A DNA stretch of 14,642 nt, taken from JALZDI01 sp035557095. Lineage in GTDB: Bacteria; Actinomycetota; Actinomycetes; Propionibacteriales; Nocardioidaceae. Position 1 is the stretch's first letter. Each line of letters opens with the position of its first letter. The stretch covers positions 1 through 14,642 of the forward strand of contig DATMEB010000199.1 in the NCBI GenBank assembly GCA_035557095.1, read 5' to 3'. This document shows, in pieces, positions 13,671 to 14,642 of the stretch. Both the position numbers and the translations under genes were made by a program. The notes under the pieces are model-generated. The model had not been told where the DNA came from, searched no databases, and saw only the letters and a list, made by a program, of their open reading frames with translations.

Positions 13671-14345
13671 ATGACGACGTTGGATCCGCCGTACCTGTAC
13701 CCGGAGTACAGGTCGACGGTGCTGCGTTCACCGGGCAAGGCGCTGGTGATGCCGCCCGCGGGCATGACCGAGCTGACCGGGCCGAAGTTCGGTTCAGGCG
13801 ACGTGCGCGAGACCGACGCCGACCTGACCATGCACGGCAACGGCGAGCCGATCGGCGAGCGCATCATCGTGCACGGCCGGGTCACCGACAGCCAGGGCAG
13901 ACCGATCCGCGCCTCGCTCATCGAGCTGTGGCAGGCCAACTCCGCCGGCCGCTACATCCACCAGGGTGACCAGCATCCGGCGCCGCTCGACCCCAACTTC
14001 GTCGGCGCCGGCCGCGCGTTGACCGACGACGACGGCCAGTACCGGTTCCTCACGGTCAAGCCCGGCCCGTACCCCTGGCGCAACCACGACAACGCCTGGC
14101 GGCCGGCGCACATCCACTTCTCGCTGTTCGGCCGCGCGTTCACGCAACGGCTGGTGACGCAGATGTACTTCCCCGGCGACCCGCTGTTCTACCAGGACCC
14201 GATCTTCAACGCGATCCGCGACGAGAAGGCCCGGCAGCGGTTGGTCTCGGCGTACGACCACTCCGCGACGCGGGCGGAGTGGGCGACCGGCTACCGGTTC
14301 GACATCGTGCTCGGCGGCGCCGGCGCCACCCCGATGGAGGACTGA
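13671..14345 (+). CDS. pcaH: Protocatechuate 3,4-dioxygenase beta subunit (PcaH)
   Basis: This 224-aa subunit carries the non-haem Fe(III) site of protocatechuate 3,4-dioxygenase, which cleaves protocatechuate between its hydroxyls (intradiol) to 3-carboxy-cis,cis-muconate. The iron ligands are visible as Y95 in NSAGRYIH, Y134 in GPYPWRN, and H147 and H149 in PAHIHF. Their spacings (39, 13 and 2 residues) equal those of the Pseudomonas putida enzyme as I recall it. Other family segments are HGRVTDSQGRPI, APLDPNFVGAGR and YRFDIVLGG. The ATG at 13671 follows GAGGAG in a purine-rich stretch. It is followed by pcaG after 3 bases. The full set of ligands suggests an active enzyme. Confidence 0.95.
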   Translation: MTTLDPPYLYPEYRSTVLRSPGKALVMPPAGMTELTGPKFGSGDVRETDADLTMHGNGEPIGERIIVHGRVTDSQGRPIRASLIELWQANSAGRYIHQGDQHPAPLDPNFVGAGRALTDDDGQYRFLTVKPGPYPWRNHDNAWRPAHIHFSLFGRAFTQRLVTQMYFPGDPLFYQDPIFNAIRDEKARQRLVSAYDHSATRAEWATGYRFDIVLGGAGATPMED

Positions 14346-14348
14346 ACG

Positions 14349-14642
14349 ATGACGAGGACGACCTCCACGATGACGCCGTCGCAGACCGTCGGGCCGTTCT
14401 TCCACTACGCGCTGCCGTACGACGCCGGCTCGAGGCTGGTCGCCGGCGACGCACCCGGTGCCATCCGGCTCGCAGGCGTGGTGCTCGACGGCGACGGTGC
14501 CCCGGTCCCCGATGCGCTGGTGGAGATCTGGCACGCCGACACCGACGGCAAGTTCCCCGAGCAGCCGGGCATCTACGACGAGCCGACCGGGTTCCGGGGC
14601 TTCGGTCGCTGCCCGACCCACGCCGAGGGCCGCTACGAGTTC
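14349..14642 (+). CDS. pcaG: Protocatechuate 3,4-dioxygenase alpha subunit (PcaG), 3' end outside window
   Basis: The first 98 residues are present and the frame is still open at the window end. MTPSQTVGPFFHYAL, GVVLDGDGAPVPDALVEIWHAD and GFRGFGRCPT are typical of the alpha subunit, which packs with PcaH to form the dioxygenase and has lost the iron ligands. The ATG at 14349 is chosen for GGAGGA (ending about 8 bases upstream, inside the pcaH end); an ATG at 14370 begins directly at the conserved TPSQTVGPFF and is an alternative. Co-translation with pcaH is expected for equal subunit amounts. Confidence 0.93.
   Translation, partial: MTRTTSTMTPSQTVGPFFHYALPYDAGSRLVAGDAPGAIRLAGVVLDGDGAPVPDALVEIWHADTDGKFPEQPGIYDEPTGFRGFGRCPTHAEGRYEF

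Noticed and set aside
12127..13731. Minus-strand open frame of 534 codons opposite catJ, pcaF and the pcaH start
   Set aside because: It is a shadow frame without motifs; the opposite strand carries catalytic residues of known enzymes.

Overview
The window is 14.6 kb of very GC-rich, densely packed bacterial DNA. GTG and TTG starts, 1-14 bp gene overlaps and the gene families present suggest a soil actinobacterium of Nocardioides or Pseudonocardia type. That assignment is an inference from style and gene content; there is no rRNA marker. No tRNA, rRNA, CRISPR array or insertion sequence was seen, and no gene-free stretch exceeds 300 bases.

Left block (1-5862, + strand): the tail of an ABC-transporter permease runs, with overlaps or very short gaps, into an IlvD/Edd-family dehydratase, an FAD-dependent oxidoreductase and the large and small subunits of an aconitase-X (AcnX) dehydratase. 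An IclR regulator of the PcaR/PobR type follows. This reads as an uptake-and-catabolism operon for an unidentified hydroxy acid.

Middle block (5870-7829, - strand): a three-gene operon that is the most interesting part of the window. Its first gene encodes a UGSC-family protein with an in-frame TGA at the position of the first letter of the motif, giving GD-U-GSC. Downstream of the TGA lies a hairpin with the geometry of a bacterial SECIS element, so a selenoprotein is predicted. Two companion proteins of unknown function, 381 aa and 91 aa (with a CxxC), follow with 4-bp or similar overlaps. The operon is divergent from an acyl-CoA synthetase gene (8003-9688, + strand).

Right block (9834-14642): a second PcaR-type IclR regulator (- strand) is divergent from a beta-ketoadipate pathway operon: CatI/CatJ-type 3-oxoadipate CoA-transferase, 3-oxoadipyl-CoA thiolase (PcaF), and protocatechuate 3,4-dioxygenase beta (PcaH) and alpha (PcaG, cut by the window end). 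The remaining pca genes probably lie to the right.

The blocks are tied together by regulation. The same perfect palindrome, GTTCG-N5-CGAAC, occurs exactly twice by eye: between the selenoprotein operon and the acyl-CoA synthetase (7881-7895), and just upstream of the CoA-transferase (10685-10699). An IclR/PcaR-type regulator therefore probably controls the protocatechuate operon and the selenoprotein/acyl-CoA synthetase pair together. A 24-bp-arm inverted repeat separates the convergent acyl-CoA synthetase and second regulator genes.
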